64,000 nucleotides of DNA from Aquincola agrisoli (GCF_036621135.1 NZ_JAZIBG010000001.1:34010-98009), one strand, 5' to 3'. Counted from the stretch's first letter, positions 1 to 8,910 are shown. Translations and numbers: made by a program. The notes: a model not told the origin generated them from the letters alone.

Positions 1-1
1 G

Positions 2-118
2 TACTACAAGAACCTGATCGAGGCCTGGTCCAAGGGCGAGTACTTCCCGATGGCCTTCAGCCGCAGCAAGGTGGACAGCCTGCGCGCCGACAGCGTGACG
101 CTGCGGCCGCAGCGCTAG
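2..118 (+). CDS. C-terminal end of an unidentified protein (5' part outside window)
   Basis: An open frame enters from the left edge and stops at TAG 116-118, giving 38 residues that end in ...VTLRPQR. I do not recognise the family: the tail holds aromatic and charged residues (YYKNLIEAWSKGEYFP at its start) but no diagnostic motif. The next gene starts 13 bp after the stop on the same strand, so both may belong to one transcript. The reading frame is inferred from its fit with the neighbour and GC-rich codon use; the start lies outside the window. Confidence 0.5.
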   Translation, partial: YYKNLIEAWSKGEYFPMAFSRSKVDSLRADSVTLRPQR

Positions 119-131
119 GCGCGGGCTGCCC

Positions 132-461
132 ATGCGCACGCGCAAGGCGGCCGTGGCGCTGGTGTGCGTGGCCGGCGCCGCCGCGGCGCTCGCGGCGGCC
201 GCCAGCCGCATCACCGTGCTGGTGCTCGACGTGCCCGAGCGCCGCGCGACCGTGGTGCTGCCCCGCTCCGAGGTGTACCGCATGCGGCTGCTGGAATCGG
301 AGGCCACGCTCTGCGCCCGCCAGGGGCCGGGCTCGCCGCTGCACTCGGTGTACCTGCCGGCCGATTTCTGTCCGCTGGCGGTCGCGTCCAGCGTCGCCGC
401 GCCGGGCAGGGCGCTGCTCGAGCTGCCTTACCTGCCGGCGCTGCGGCACATCGTCCGCTGA
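132..461 (+). CDS. small exported hypothetical protein
   Basis: A 109-residue protein beginning MRTRKAAVALVCVAGAAAALAA, a typical Sec signal peptide: basic n-region, then a hydrophobic Ala/Leu/Val core to about residue 24. The mature part is about 85 residues, has two cysteines that could form a disulfide in the periplasm, and carries no family motif known to me. It begins 13 bp after the upstream stop and is followed by a 120-bp gap before wrbA. Being short and GC-rich it could be a chance frame, but the clear signal peptide and the tight spacing argue for a real gene. Confidence 0.5.
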   Translation: MRTRKAAVALVCVAGAAAALAAAASRITVLVLDVPERRATVVLPRSEVYRMRLLESEATLCARQGPGSPLHSVYLPADFCPLAVASSVAAPGRALLELPYLPALRHIVR

Positions 462-582
462 GGCCGCACGGTCTGGGCCTTCCGGTCTACCATGGCCCTC
501 GCCGAGGGGTGAGGCGGCGCGTCTTCCCGCACAGTCCCCGACGGCATCGTGTCCACCACCCTTGCAACCGGGAGCTGTTTCC

Positions 583-1182
583 ATGGCCAAAGTGCTCGTC
601 CTGTATTACTCGTCGTACGGTCACATCGAGAAGATGGCGGAGGCGATCGCCGAGGGCGCCCGCGGCGCCGGCGCGCAAGTCGACATCAAGCGCGTGCCCG
701 AGACGGTGCCCGAGCAGGTCGCCAAGAACGCGCACTTCAAGCTGGACCAGGCCGCGCCGGTGGCGGCGGTGGCCGACCTGGAGCACTACGACGCGATCGT
801 CGTGGGCACCGGCACGCGCTTCGGCCGCATGTCGTCGCAGATGGCCGCGTTCCTCGACCAGGCCGGCGGCCTGTGGGCGCGCGGTGCGCTCAACGGCAAG
901 GTCGGCGGGGCGTTCTCGTCCACCGCCACCCAGCACGGCGGGCAGGAGACGACGCTGTTCTCGATCATCACCAACCTGATGCACTTCGGGATGGTGATCG
1001 TGGGCCTGCCGTACAGCCACCAGGGCCAGATGACGCTGGACGAGATCGTCGGCGGGGCGCCCTACGGCGCCACCACCATCGCCGGCGGCGACGGCTCGCG
1101 CCAGCCGTCGGACATCGAGCTCGCCGGGGCCCGCCACCAGGGCGAGCTGGTCGCCAAGACCGCGGCGAAGCTGTTCGGCTGA
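583..1182 (+). CDS. wrbA: NAD(P)H:quinone oxidoreductase, WrbA type
   Basis: A 199-residue flavodoxin-fold protein. WrbA binds FMN and reduces quinones by two electrons with NAD(P)H, limiting semiquinone and oxygen-radical formation in the cytoplasm. The N-terminal phosphate-binding loop follows strand 1 (VLVLYYSSYGHIEKMA, near residues 4-19), the WrbA-type segment GTGTRFGRMSSQMAAFLDQ lies mid-protein, and GGAFSSTATQHGGQE precedes a C-terminus with SHQGQ and GGAPYGATTIAGGDGSR. The length is normal for the family (about 198-200). The ATG at 583 is chosen over an in-frame TTG at 562 because GGAG at 571-574 precedes it and the family starts MAKVLVLYYS. It converges on the OmpA-type gene, with only 13 bp between the stops. 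Confidence 0.95.
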   Translation: MAKVLVLYYSSYGHIEKMAEAIAEGARGAGAQVDIKRVPETVPEQVAKNAHFKLDQAAPVAAVADLEHYDAIVVGTGTRFGRMSSQMAAFLDQAGGLWARGALNGKVGGAFSSTATQHGGQETTLFSIITNLMHFGMVIVGLPYSHQGQMTLDEIVGGAPYGATTIAGGDGSRQPSDIELAGARHQGELVAKTAAKLFG

Positions 1183-1195
1183 GGCCGCGCGGCGC

Positions 1196-1849
1196 TCAGG
1201 ACTGGGTGTCGGTCAGGTAGATCTCGACACGGCGGTTCTGGGCGCGGCCGGCGTCGGTGCTGTTGTTGGCGACCGGCTGGCGCGAGCCGACGCCTTCGGT
1301 GCTGATGCGCGACGCAGGGACGCCGCGGCTCGTCAGGTACTCGCGCACGCTGGCGGCGCGCTCGCGCGACAGCGGGTCGTTGACGGCGTCGCTGCCGGTC
1401 GAGTCGGTGTGGCCGATGATGCGCACGTGCATCGCCGGGTCGAGGCCCTGCGCGAACTGGTCGAGCACCGGCCGCATCTGCGGCTTGACGTTGGCGCGGC
1501 CGACGTCGAACGAGAAGTCGCTCGGGATGTTGACCTTGAGCTCGTTGTTCTGCGTGCGGGCCACGTCGATGCCGGTGCCCTGCGTGGCCCGCTCCATCGC
1601 GGCCTGCTTCTCCTGCATGCGCTTGGACCAGATGTTGCCCGCCACTGCGCCGATGGCGCCGCCGACCACGGCCCCGGTGCCGGCACGGCCGCCGGTGGCC
1701 GCGCCGATCACCGCGCCCGTGGCCGCACCGATGCCGGCGCCGGTGGCGGTGTCGCGCTGGGTCTTGCTCATGTCCGCGCAGCCGGTGAGGACGATGGCCG
1801 CCGCGCCGAAGGCAGCGACCGCGGGGCGGAAGGAAAAGGTCTTGTTCAT
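1196..1849 (-). CDS. OmpA-family lipoprotein with glycine-zipper region
   Basis: A 217-residue envelope protein. The lipobox LTGC places the lipidated cysteine at residue 24. Residues about 37-75 form a glycine-zipper stretch (repeated GAxxGAxxG with Thr/Val) of the kind found in small outer-membrane lipoproteins. The C-terminal half is an OmpA-like peptidoglycan-binding domain: HTDSTGSDAVNDPLSRERA supplies the Asp and NRRVEIYL the Arg that contact diaminopimelate. The probable role is tethering outer membrane to cell wall. The frame is open far upstream through the neighbouring exporter gene, but the signal sequence fixes the start at ATG 1849, with AGGAGCACCCC just upstream. Confidence 0.9.
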   Translation of the reverse strand: MNKTFSFRPAVAAFGAAAIVLTGCADMSKTQRDTATGAGIGAATGAVIGAATGGRAGTGAVVGGAIGAVAGNIWSKRMQEKQAAMERATQGTGIDVARTQNNELKVNIPSDFSFDVGRANVKPQMRPVLDQFAQGLDPAMHVRIIGHTDSTGSDAVNDPLSRERAASVREYLTSRGVPASRISTEGVGSRQPVANNSTDAGRAQNRRVEIYLTDTQS

Positions 1850-1977
1850 GGGGTGCTCCTGAAACGTGTCTCGGCGGCGGGTCGTGCTCGCCGTGGCCAA
1901 TCGAGTCTCTGCCGCCCGCGAAATGCCGGCCATCGGAGGCCAGGCCACGGGGCCGTCGGACACGTCCGACCCCGGTG

Positions 1978-3831
1978 CTATGCCGCGCCGACGTGGTGGA
2001 ACTGCATCGCAGCCAGCCTGGCGTAAAGGCCGCCGCGGGCGATCAGTTCCGCATGGGTGCCGATGTCGACTATCTCGCCGGCCTCCATCACGACGATGCG
2101 GTCGGCCCGCTGCACGGTGGCCAGCCGGTGCGCGATGACGAGGGTGGTGCGGTCCTGCATCGCGGTCTCGAGCGCGGCCTGCACCACGCGCTCGCTTTCC
2201 GCATCGAGTGCGCTGGTGGCCTCGTCGAGCAGCAGCAGTGGCGGGTTCTTCAGGATGGCGCGCGCGATGCTGATGCGCTGGCGCTGGCCGCCCGACAGGC
2301 GCACCCCCCGCTCGCCGAGGTAGGTGGCGTAGCCCTCGGGCAGCGCCGTGATGAAGTCGTGCGCGTAGGCGGCCCGGGCCGCGGCATGAACCTCGGCGTC
2401 GGTCGCCTCGGGGCGGCCGTAGCGGATGTTCTCCAGCGCACTGGTCGAGAAGATCACGCTGTCCTGCGGGACGATGCCGACGCGGCTGCGCAGCGCGTGC
2501 AGCGAGGCCCGCGCCACCGGCACGCCGTCGATGCGGACCTCCCCTTGCTGCACGTCGTAGAAGCGCAGCAGCAGCTGGAACACCGTGCTCTTGCCGGCGC
2601 CGCTGGGGCCAACGATGGCGACCGTCTCGCCGGGCTTCACGTCGAGCGTGAAGTGCAGCAGCGAAGGCTGCCGGGGCCGCGACGGATAGTGGAAGACGAC
2701 GTCGCGCAGGGAGACCGACGAGCCCGCGCTCACCGCCGGCAACGCCTGCGGCTGCGCCGGATCGTGCACCGGTGAGCGCGCGGCCAGCAGCTCCATCAGC
2801 CGCTCGGTGGCGCCGGCGGCGCGCTGCAGGTCGCCGTAGACCTCCGACAGCGCGGCGACGCTGCCGACGAACAGGATGATGAACACCACCGTCTGCCCCA
2901 GGTGGCCGGCGGTGATGCGCCCGGCCAGCACCGCCTGCGTGCCCTGGTAGAGGCCCCACAGCAGGGCGCCGAAGGTGGCGCTGATGATGAAGGCGACCAG
3001 CAGCGCCCGCACCCGCGAGCGGCGGCGCGCGGTGTCGAACGCGGCCTCGGTCGCGCTGCCGAAGCGCCCGGCCTCGCGGCGCTCCTGGGTGTAGCTTTGC
3101 ACGATGGGCACGGCGTTCAGCACCTCGGCGGCGATGGCGCTGGAGTCGGCGATGCGGTCCTGGCTGGCGCGGCTGAGCTTGCGCACGCTGCGCCCAAAGT
3201 ACAGCGCGGGCAGCACGACCAGCACCAGGATGCCCAGCACCTGCGTCATCACCCAGGGATTGGTGACCACCAGCATCACCAGCGCGCCGGTGCCCATCAG
3301 CGTGTTGCGCAGGCCGAGCGAGAGGCTGGAGCCGACGACCGTCTGCACCAGCGTGGTGTCGGTGGTCAGGCGGCTGAGCACCTCGCCGGTCCGCGTCGAC
3401 TCGAAGAACTCGGGGCTCTGCGCCACCACGTGGGCGTAGACGGCGTTGCGCAGGTCGGCGGTGATGCGCTCGCCCAGCCAGCTCACCAGGTAGAAGCGGG
3501 CGCCCGAGAACACCCCCAGCGCCGCACCCACGGCGAACAGCGCGACGAAGTGATCCCGCAGCTGCAGCACGCGCGCGCCCGGCTCGGCGGCCACGAGGCC
3601 CTGGTCGATCAGCGTGCGCAGCGCCACCGGGAAGGCGAGCGTGGTGGCGGCCGCCAGCAGCAGGAAGAGCCCCGCCAGCGCGATGCGGCCGCGGTAGGGC
3701 CGCAGGAACGGGCCGAGCGCGCCCAGGGCGCGCACCGGCCGCTTGGCCTGCGCCACGGCATTGGGCCGCCGGCCCGGCCCGTGGTCGGCGGGGAGGGGGT
3801 CGTGCAGCGGGGCGGGCGGTGCGGAAGTCAT
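1978..3831 (-). CDS. ABC exporter, fused permease and ATPase (MsbA/ABCB-like half transporter)
   Basis: A 617-residue half transporter that should work as a homodimer in the inner membrane. Residues about 40-330 form the six-helix type I exporter domain. The ATPase domain (about 375-605) has Walker A GPSGAGKST near residue 408, the signature LSGGQRQRIS, Walker B LLLLDEATSALD and the switch His in VIAHRLATV. Proteins of this group move lipids, drugs or peptides; the substrate is unknown here. The start is ATG 3831; an upstream in-frame ATG at 3882 would add 17 non-hydrophobic residues. TACACT (plus strand 3838-3843) lies 6 nt before the start with no Shine-Dalgarno, suggesting a leaderless transcript. 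It is divergent from marR, so the shared 120 bp may co-regulate both. Confidence 0.92.
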   Translation of the reverse strand: MTSAPPAPLHDPLPADHGPGRRPNAVAQAKRPVRALGALGPFLRPYRGRIALAGLFLLLAAATTLAFPVALRTLIDQGLVAAEPGARVLQLRDHFVALFAVGAALGVFSGARFYLVSWLGERITADLRNAVYAHVVAQSPEFFESTRTGEVLSRLTTDTTLVQTVVGSSLSLGLRNTLMGTGALVMLVVTNPWVMTQVLGILVLVVLPALYFGRSVRKLSRASQDRIADSSAIAAEVLNAVPIVQSYTQERREAGRFGSATEAAFDTARRRSRVRALLVAFIISATFGALLWGLYQGTQAVLAGRITAGHLGQTVVFIILFVGSVAALSEVYGDLQRAAGATERLMELLAARSPVHDPAQPQALPAVSAGSSVSLRDVVFHYPSRPRQPSLLHFTLDVKPGETVAIVGPSGAGKSTVFQLLLRFYDVQQGEVRIDGVPVARASLHALRSRVGIVPQDSVIFSTSALENIRYGRPEATDAEVHAAARAAYAHDFITALPEGYATYLGERGVRLSGGQRQRISIARAILKNPPLLLLDEATSALDAESERVVQAALETAMQDRTTLVIAHRLATVQRADRIVVMEAGEIVDIGTHAELIARGGLYARLAAMQFHHVGAA

Positions 3832-3837
3832 GGTGCC

Positions 3838-3843
3838 AGTGTA
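3838..3843 (-). promoter_or_regulatory. -10-like element of the ABC exporter gene
   Basis: On the minus strand this reads TACACT and ends 6 nt before ATG 3831. No good -35 box is seen at 17 bp, so the call rests on the -10 match and on the same arrangement at mutL and queG. Confidence 0.35.
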
Positions 3844-3915
3844 GGCACCGCGCCGGACGCACCCTGCCGGCCGGTATTGCATGCTTGGTCAATCACAGCC
3901 ATGACATAGGATGCC

Positions 3916-3944
3916 TTGACAATAATTGCCTAGGCACATATATT
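3916..3944 (+). promoter_or_regulatory. sigma-70 promoter of the marR-efflux operon
   Basis: TTGACA at 3916-3921 and TATATT at 3939-3944 are separated by exactly 17 bp. Transcription should begin near 3951-3952, the position of the marR ATG, so the messenger would have no 5' leader. No Shine-Dalgarno sequence precedes the ATG, which fits. This is the best match to a consensus promoter in the window and lies in an AT-rich patch of a GC-rich genome. Confidence 0.8.
3927..3936. promoter_or_regulatory. palindromic operator inside the marR promoter spacer
   Basis: TGCCTAGGCA is a perfect 10-bp palindrome lying between the -35 and -10 boxes. MarR-family dimers bind such inverted repeats, and this position would let the regulator block its own promoter and perhaps that of the divergent exporter. 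The binding protein is inferred from adjacency. Confidence 0.65.
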
Positions 3945-3951
3945 TACGGTC

Positions 3952-4452
3952 ATGGACACCTCCGCGCCCGTCAAGTTCTATTCCGCAGACCCTCCCTGGA
4001 ACGCGGAGCAGAGCCTCGGCCTGATGGTCAAGCGCGTGATGCAGTCCATCGCCCTGCACGCCGACCGGCGGCTGGCCGACCACGGCCTCACGCACGTGCA
4101 GTGGGTGCCGCTGATGAAGCTGCGCATGGGTGAGTGCTGCACCGTCGCGGGCCTGGCGCGCGAGCTGCAGACCGATGCCGGCGCGATGACGCGCGCACTC
4201 GACCGGCTGGAGGCGAAGGGCCTGGTGACGCGGGTGCGGTCGGCCACCGACCGCCGCGTGGTCAACCTGGCCCTCACCGCCGAGGGCGAGCGCCTGGCGG
4301 CGCTGGTCGTCCCCGTGCTGGCCGACGTGTTCAACGACCACCTGGCCGGCTTCAGCCGCGACGAATGGCAGACGCTGCTGTCGATGCTGCAGCGCCTGGT
4401 GAACAACGGCGACGCGCTGCGCGACGCCGAACCGACGAAGGAACTCCCGTGA
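3952..4452 (+). CDS. MarR-family transcriptional regulator of the efflux operon
   Basis: A 166-residue winged-helix regulator. Helices near residues 18-60 form the dimer and ligand-pocket region. The DNA-recognition part is CTVAGLARELQTDAGAMTRA with the wing LVTRVRSATDRRVVNLALT, where DRR is the usual MarR wing signature. It is the first gene of an operon with an outer-membrane factor, EmrA and EmrB; its stop overlaps the next start (GTGA, 4449-4452). EmrR/MarR homologues repress such operons until a phenolic or drug-like ligand releases them. The promoter spacer holds a palindrome suited to autorepression. Confidence 0.93.
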   Translation: MDTSAPVKFYSADPPWNAEQSLGLMVKRVMQSIALHADRRLADHGLTHVQWVPLMKLRMGECCTVAGLARELQTDAGAMTRALDRLEAKGLVTRVRSATDRRVVNLALTAEGERLAALVVPVLADVFNDHLAGFSRDEWQTLLSMLQRLVNNGDALRDAEPTKELP

Positions 4453-5933
4453 CCCTGCAACCCGATCCGGGCCGCTGCGGCGCACCGCGCCGGGCGCTGT
4501 CGCTGACGACCATCACCGCCGCGCTGGCGCTGCTGTCGGCCGTGGTGCTGATGGCCGGCTGCGCTAGCCCGGCAGGCATCCAGTCGACCGCGCAGCCGAT
4601 CGATCCCGCCCGCGTCGGGCTCTCGTCCGGCGCCGCGCTGCCCGAGGTGCAGCCGGACTGGTGGCAAGCCTTCGGCGATGCGCAATTGAACGGCCTGGTC
4701 GAGCGGGCGCTGGCCGATCACCCGAGCCTGCAGGTCGCCGCGGCACGCGTGGCGCGCGCCGGTGCCGCGATCGAGGACGCCCGTGCGGCCGAGCGGCCGA
4801 GCGCGACCCTGAGCGCCGGCGCCACCCGCCAGCGCTACACCGAGAACGGCATGGTGCCTGCGCCGCTGGCCGGCAGCACGCGCACCGATGCGACGCTGCA
4901 GGCAGGCCTGTCCTGGGAGATCGACTTCTTCGGCCGCCACCGCGCGGCGCTGGCGTCGGCCCTGGGCGGCGAGCGGGCGGCGGCCGCCGAGGCCGATGCC
5001 GCGCGGCTGATGCTCGCCACCCATGTCGTGCGCAGCTACGTCGGACTGGCGCGGGCCGTGGCGCTGCGCGACGTGGCGCAGCGCGCGCTCGCGCAGCGCG
5101 ACGAGGTGCTCGGGCTGGTGCGCCAGCGGGTCGACGCCGGCCTCGACACCACCGTCGAGCTGCGCCAGGGCGAGGGCGCCTTGCCCGAGGCCCGGGTGCA
5201 GATCGAGCAGCTGGACGAACAGATCGCGCTGGCACGGCACGAGCTCGCCGCACTGACGGCCCAGGCGCCCGGGGCGCTGGCCGGCCTGGCGCCGGCGCTG
5301 GGCCCGGTGCAGGCCGCGCCGCTGCCCGCGCAGCTCGGCGCCGACCTGCTCGGCCGCCGGCCCGACATCGCCGCGGCGCGCTGGCGCGTCGAGGCGGCCA
5401 CGCAGGATGTGGCCGTGGCCCGCACCGAGTTCTATCCGAACGTCAACCTGACCGCCTTCGCCGGCTTCAGTGCGCTGGGCCTCGACCACCTGTTGCAGTC
5501 GGGCAGCCGCCAGTACGGCGCGGGCCCGGCCATCCGGCTGCCCATCTTCGACGCCGGCCGGCTGCGTGCCAACCTGCGCGGCCGCAGCGCCGACCTGGAC
5601 GCCGCGGTGCAGAGCTACAACGGCGCGGTGCTCGACGCCGTTCGCGACGTGGCCGACCAGGTCGCCTCGCTGCAGTCCATCGACCGGCAGCAGCACGAGC
5701 AGCAAGCCGCGCAAGCCGCCGCCGAGAGCGCCTACGACCTGGCGCTGCAGCGCTACCGCGCCGGCCTGGGCACCTACCTCGTCGTGCTCAACGCCGAATC
5801 GAACGTGCTCGCGCAGCGCCGTGCCGCCGCCGACCTGAAGGCGCGCGCCCTCGACAGCCAGGCGCTGCTGATGCGCAGCCTGGGCGGCGGCTGGCGCGAC
5901 GCCCCCTCCACCGTGGCCGCCGCGGCGCATTGA
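4449..5933 (+). CDS. outer-membrane efflux lipoprotein, NodT/OprM type
   Basis: A 494-residue TolC-like outer membrane factor that forms the exit duct of a tripartite pump. A long N-terminus leads to the lipobox LMAGC with the acylated Cys at about residue 38. DWWQAFGDAQLNGLVERAL opens the first of two repeated alpha-barrel/beta-barrel halves; GLSWEIDFFGRHRAALASA and RRPDIAAARWRVEAA are hallmark segments of the NodT family. The GTG start at 4449 overlaps the marR stop, indicating translational coupling; the frame runs open further upstream inside marR but only as its shadow. It precedes emrA by 55 bp. Confidence 0.93.
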   Translation: MTLQPDPGRCGAPRRALSLTTITAALALLSAVVLMAGCASPAGIQSTAQPIDPARVGLSSGAALPEVQPDWWQAFGDAQLNGLVERALADHPSLQVAAARVARAGAAIEDARAAERPSATLSAGATRQRYTENGMVPAPLAGSTRTDATLQAGLSWEIDFFGRHRAALASALGGERAAAAEADAARLMLATHVVRSYVGLARAVALRDVAQRALAQRDEVLGLVRQRVDAGLDTTVELRQGEGALPEARVQIEQLDEQIALARHELAALTAQAPGALAGLAPALGPVQAAPLPAQLGADLLGRRPDIAAARWRVEAATQDVAVARTEFYPNVNLTAFAGFSALGLDHLLQSGSRQYGAGPAIRLPIFDAGRLRANLRGRSADLDAAVQSYNGAVLDAVRDVADQVASLQSIDRQQHEQQAAQAAAESAYDLALQRYRAGLGTYLVVLNAESNVLAQRRAAADLKARALDSQALLMRSLGGGWRDAPSTVAAAAH

Positions 5934-5988
5934 AGCCCGCGCCGCAGCCCCTCCCATTCCAGCGAACCGATCTCCGCAGGCAGACGAC

Positions 5989-7269
5989 ATGAGCGAATCG
6001 CAAGACAAGGCCCTCGCCACACCACCCGCCGCCCGGCGCCGCCGGGGGCTGCTGCTCCTGGGCGCGGCCGTCGTGCTGGTCGGCGCGGCGTGGGGCGTGC
6101 ACCACTGGATGGTCGCGCGCCACTTCGAGAACACCGACAACGCCTACGTGCAGGCCAACGTCGTGCAGATCACGCCGCAGATCGGCGGCACGGTGCTGGC
6201 GATCCAGGCCGACGACACCGACTTCGTGAAGGCCGGCCAGCCGCTGGTGCGCCTGGACCCGGCCGACGCCCGCGTCGCCCTGGCCCGCGCCGAAGCGCAG
6301 CTCGCGCAGACAGTGCGCGAGGTGCGCACGCTGTTCGCCAACAACGCGGCCCTCAAGGCCCAGGTGGCCCTGCGCGATGCCGACGTGGCCCGGGCCCGCA
6401 GCGACGTGCTGCGTGCGCAGGACGACGTGGAGCGCCGCCGGCCGCTGCTGGCCACGGGCGCCGTGGGCAAGGAGGAGTTCAACCATGCCGATGCGCAGCT
6501 TGCGGCGGTGCGCAGCGCGCTCGCGGCGGCCGAATCGGCGCGCGTCGCGGCGCGCGAGCAGCTGGCGGCCAACCAGGCGCTGACCGACGGCAGCGCCGTC
6601 GAGGATCACCCCAGCGTGCTGCAGGCGGCGGCGCAGGTGCGCGAGGCCTACCTCGCGCAGCAGCGCACCGAGCTGCTGGCGCCGGTCGACGGCTACGTGG
6701 CCCGCCGCAGCGTGCAGCTCGGCCAGCGCGTGCAGGCCGGCGCGCCGCTGATGTCGGTGGTGTCGCTCGGCGAGACCTGGGTCGACGCCAACTTCAAGGA
6801 GGGCCAGCTGCGCGGCCTGCGCATCGGCCAGCCAGCCACGCTGGAGGCTGACGTCTACGGCAGCAAGGTCGTGTACCACGGCAAGGTGGTGGGGCTGGGC
6901 GCCGGTACCGGCGCGGCGTTCTCGCTGCTGCCGGCGCAGAACGCCACCGGCAACTGGATCAAGGTGGTGCAGCGCGTGCCGGTGCGCATCGCGCTCGACC
7001 CGCAGGAGGTGCAGGCCCATCCGCTGCGCGTGGGCCTGTCGATGGACGTCACCGTCGACGTGAGCGACCAGAGCGGCAAGGTGCTGGCCGATGCGGCCCG
7101 GCCGGCCGCCACCGTGACGACGCCGGTGTTCGATGCCGTCGACAGCGGCGCCGACCAGGAGGTGCGCCGCATCATCGCGGGCCAGCGCGGCCAGGCGGCC
7201 CATGCCGCGGGCCCGCTGGCAGGCGCCGTCGCCGCACGCGGCGCCGCGGCGGCAGCCTCCACGCATTGA
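5989..7269 (+). CDS. emrA: periplasmic adaptor of an EmrAB-type efflux pump (HlyD family)
   Basis: A 426-residue membrane-fusion protein joining the EmrB transporter to the outer-membrane factor. One transmembrane helix lies at about residues 20-41, then the lipoyl half-motif NTDNAYVQANVVQITPQIGG, a long coiled-coil hairpin (about 95-215) and the second lipoyl half with TELLAPVDGYVARRSVQLGQ, followed by a beta-barrel. The C-terminal 35 residues are Ala/Gly-rich and look disordered. It sits between the outer-membrane factor and emrB and its stop overlaps the emrB TTG (7266-7269). Confidence 0.93.
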   Translation: MSESQDKALATPPAARRRRGLLLLGAAVVLVGAAWGVHHWMVARHFENTDNAYVQANVVQITPQIGGTVLAIQADDTDFVKAGQPLVRLDPADARVALARAEAQLAQTVREVRTLFANNAALKAQVALRDADVARARSDVLRAQDDVERRRPLLATGAVGKEEFNHADAQLAAVRSALAAAESARVAAREQLAANQALTDGSAVEDHPSVLQAAAQVREAYLAQQRTELLAPVDGYVARRSVQLGQRVQAGAPLMSVVSLGETWVDANFKEGQLRGLRIGQPATLEADVYGSKVVYHGKVVGLGAGTGAAFSLLPAQNATGNWIKVVQRVPVRIALDPQEVQAHPLRVGLSMDVTVDVSDQSGKVLADAARPAATVTTPVFDAVDSGADQEVRRIIAGQRGQAAHAAGPLAGAVAARGAAAAASTH

Positions 7270-8888
7270 GCGGGGCCGCGGTGTCGTCCGATACCACGCT
7301 CCCCGCGCAGCCCGGTGCGCTGCGGGAGCCGCCGCCGCCGATGCCGGCGCCCGCCGAGCCGCAGCCGCTGCACGGCGCGTCGCTCGCGCTCGGCACCGTC
7401 GCCCTGTCGCTCGCGACCTTCATGAACGTGCTCGACACGTCGATCGCGAACGTCTCGCTGCCGGCGATCTCCGGCGACCTGGGCGTCAGCCCGACGCAGG
7501 GCACCTGGGTGATCACGAGCTTCGCGGTCGCCAACGCGATCTCGGTGCCGCTGACGGGCTGGCTGACGCAGCGCTTCGGCGCGGTGCGCCTCTTCACGGC
7601 GAGCATCCTGCTGTTCGTGCTGGCGTCATGGCTGTGCGGCCTGGCGCCGTCGCTGGAGGCGCTGATCGGCTTCCGCGTGCTGCAGGGCCTGGTGGCCGGG
7701 CCGATGATCCCGCTGTCGCAGACGCTGCTGCTGTCGAGCTACCCGCGCGCCAAGGCCGGCACCGCGCTGGCGCTGTGGGGCATGACGACGCTGGTGGCGC
7801 CGGTGGTCGGCCCGCTGCTGGGCGGCTGGATCACCGACAACATCTCGTGGCCGTGGATCTTCTACATCAACGTCCCGGTGGGGCTGCTGGCCGCTGCCGT
7901 GACCTGGAGCATCTACCGCGAGCGCGAGACGCCGCGCCGCCGCCTGCCGATCGACAGCGTCGGGCTCGGCCTGCTGGTGCTGTGGGTGGGGGCGATGCAG
8001 ATCGCGCTCGACAAGGGCAAGGAGCTGGACTGGTTCGCCTCCGGGGAGATCGTCGCGCTGTCGGCGGTGGCCGTGGTCGGGCTGGCGGCGTTCGTGATCT
8101 GGGAGCTGACCGACGCGCACCCCGTCGTCGACCTGCGGCTCTTCGCGCGGCGCAACTTCGTGTTCGGGGCGCTGTCGCTGTCGATCGCGTACGGCGTGTT
8201 CTTCGGCAACGTGGTGCTGCTGCCGCTGTGGCTGCAGCAGCACATGGGCTACAACGCCACGGCGGCCGGGCTGGCGCTGGCGCCGGTGGGCGTGCTGGCG
8301 ATCGTGCTGTCGCCGCTGGTGGGGCGCAAGGTGTCGTCCTGGGACCCGCGCGTGATGGCCAGCGGCGCATTCGTGGTCTTCGCGCTGGTGCTGTGGATGC
8401 GCTCGCAGTTCACGCCGCAGACCGACCAGCTCACCATCCTGGTGCCGACGATCATCCAGGGTGCGGCGATGGCGTTTTTCTTCATCCCGCTGACGACCAT
8501 CACGTTGTCCGGCCTGCCGCCGCAGCGGCTGCCGGCGGCAGCGGGGCTGTCGAACTTCGTGCGCATCACCGCGGGGGCCATCGGCACCTCGGTGGCGACC
8601 ACGCTGTGGGAGAACCGCTCCTCGCTGCACCACGCCCACCTGGCCGAGCAGATCACCGCCGGCAGCGGCGCGAGCAGCCAGGTGCTGCAGCAACTGGCCG
8701 CCGCCGGCCTGAGCCCCGAGCAGGCGCTGGCGCAGGTCAACCGGATGATCGACCAGCAGGCCTTCACCCGCGCGGCGGACGACATCTTCTTCGCCTCGTC
8801 GATCCTCTTCCTGCTGCTGATCGTGCTCATCTGGTTCACGGCACGGCCCAAGGGCGGCGCCGCGGCTGAGGCCGGCGGGGCGCATTAG
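7266..8888 (+). CDS. emrB: MFS multidrug transporter of the DHA2 family (EmrB-like)
   Basis: A 540-residue, 14-helix proton antiporter of the inner membrane that would export hydrophobic compounds through EmrA and the outer-membrane factor. The family segments FMNVLDTSIANVSLPAI and GTWVITSFAVANAISVPLTG (motif D region) and the motif-A-like GWLTQRFGAVRLF are present, as is motif C with proline and glycine residues in helix 5 (LWGMTTLVAPVVGPLLGGWI). The start is taken at TTG 7266, which overlaps the emrA stop; GTG 7281 is an equally good alternative and would give 535 residues. The first 35 residues are a Pro/Ala-rich cytoplasmic lead. Confidence 0.93.
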   Translation: MSGAAVSSDTTLPAQPGALREPPPPMPAPAEPQPLHGASLALGTVALSLATFMNVLDTSIANVSLPAISGDLGVSPTQGTWVITSFAVANAISVPLTGWLTQRFGAVRLFTASILLFVLASWLCGLAPSLEALIGFRVLQGLVAGPMIPLSQTLLLSSYPRAKAGTALALWGMTTLVAPVVGPLLGGWITDNISWPWIFYINVPVGLLAAAVTWSIYRERETPRRRLPIDSVGLGLLVLWVGAMQIALDKGKELDWFASGEIVALSAVAVVGLAAFVIWELTDAHPVVDLRLFARRNFVFGALSLSIAYGVFFGNVVLLPLWLQQHMGYNATAAGLALAPVGVLAIVLSPLVGRKVSSWDPRVMASGAFVVFALVLWMRSQFTPQTDQLTILVPTIIQGAAMAFFFIPLTTITLSGLPPQRLPAAAGLSNFVRITAGAIGTSVATTLWENRSSLHHAHLAEQITAGSGASSQVLQQLAAAGLSPEQALAQVNRMIDQQAFTRAADDIFFASSILFLLLIVLIWFTARPKGGAAAEAGGAH

Positions 8889-8910
8889 GCCGCGAAGAAG
8901 TCACCCGGCC

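Noticed and set aside
1196..3892. A frame that would fuse the OmpA-type lipoprotein to a 680-residue N-terminal part
   Set aside because: The extra part is a shadow of the ABC exporter in another frame; the lipoprotein has its own signal peptide and ribosome site.
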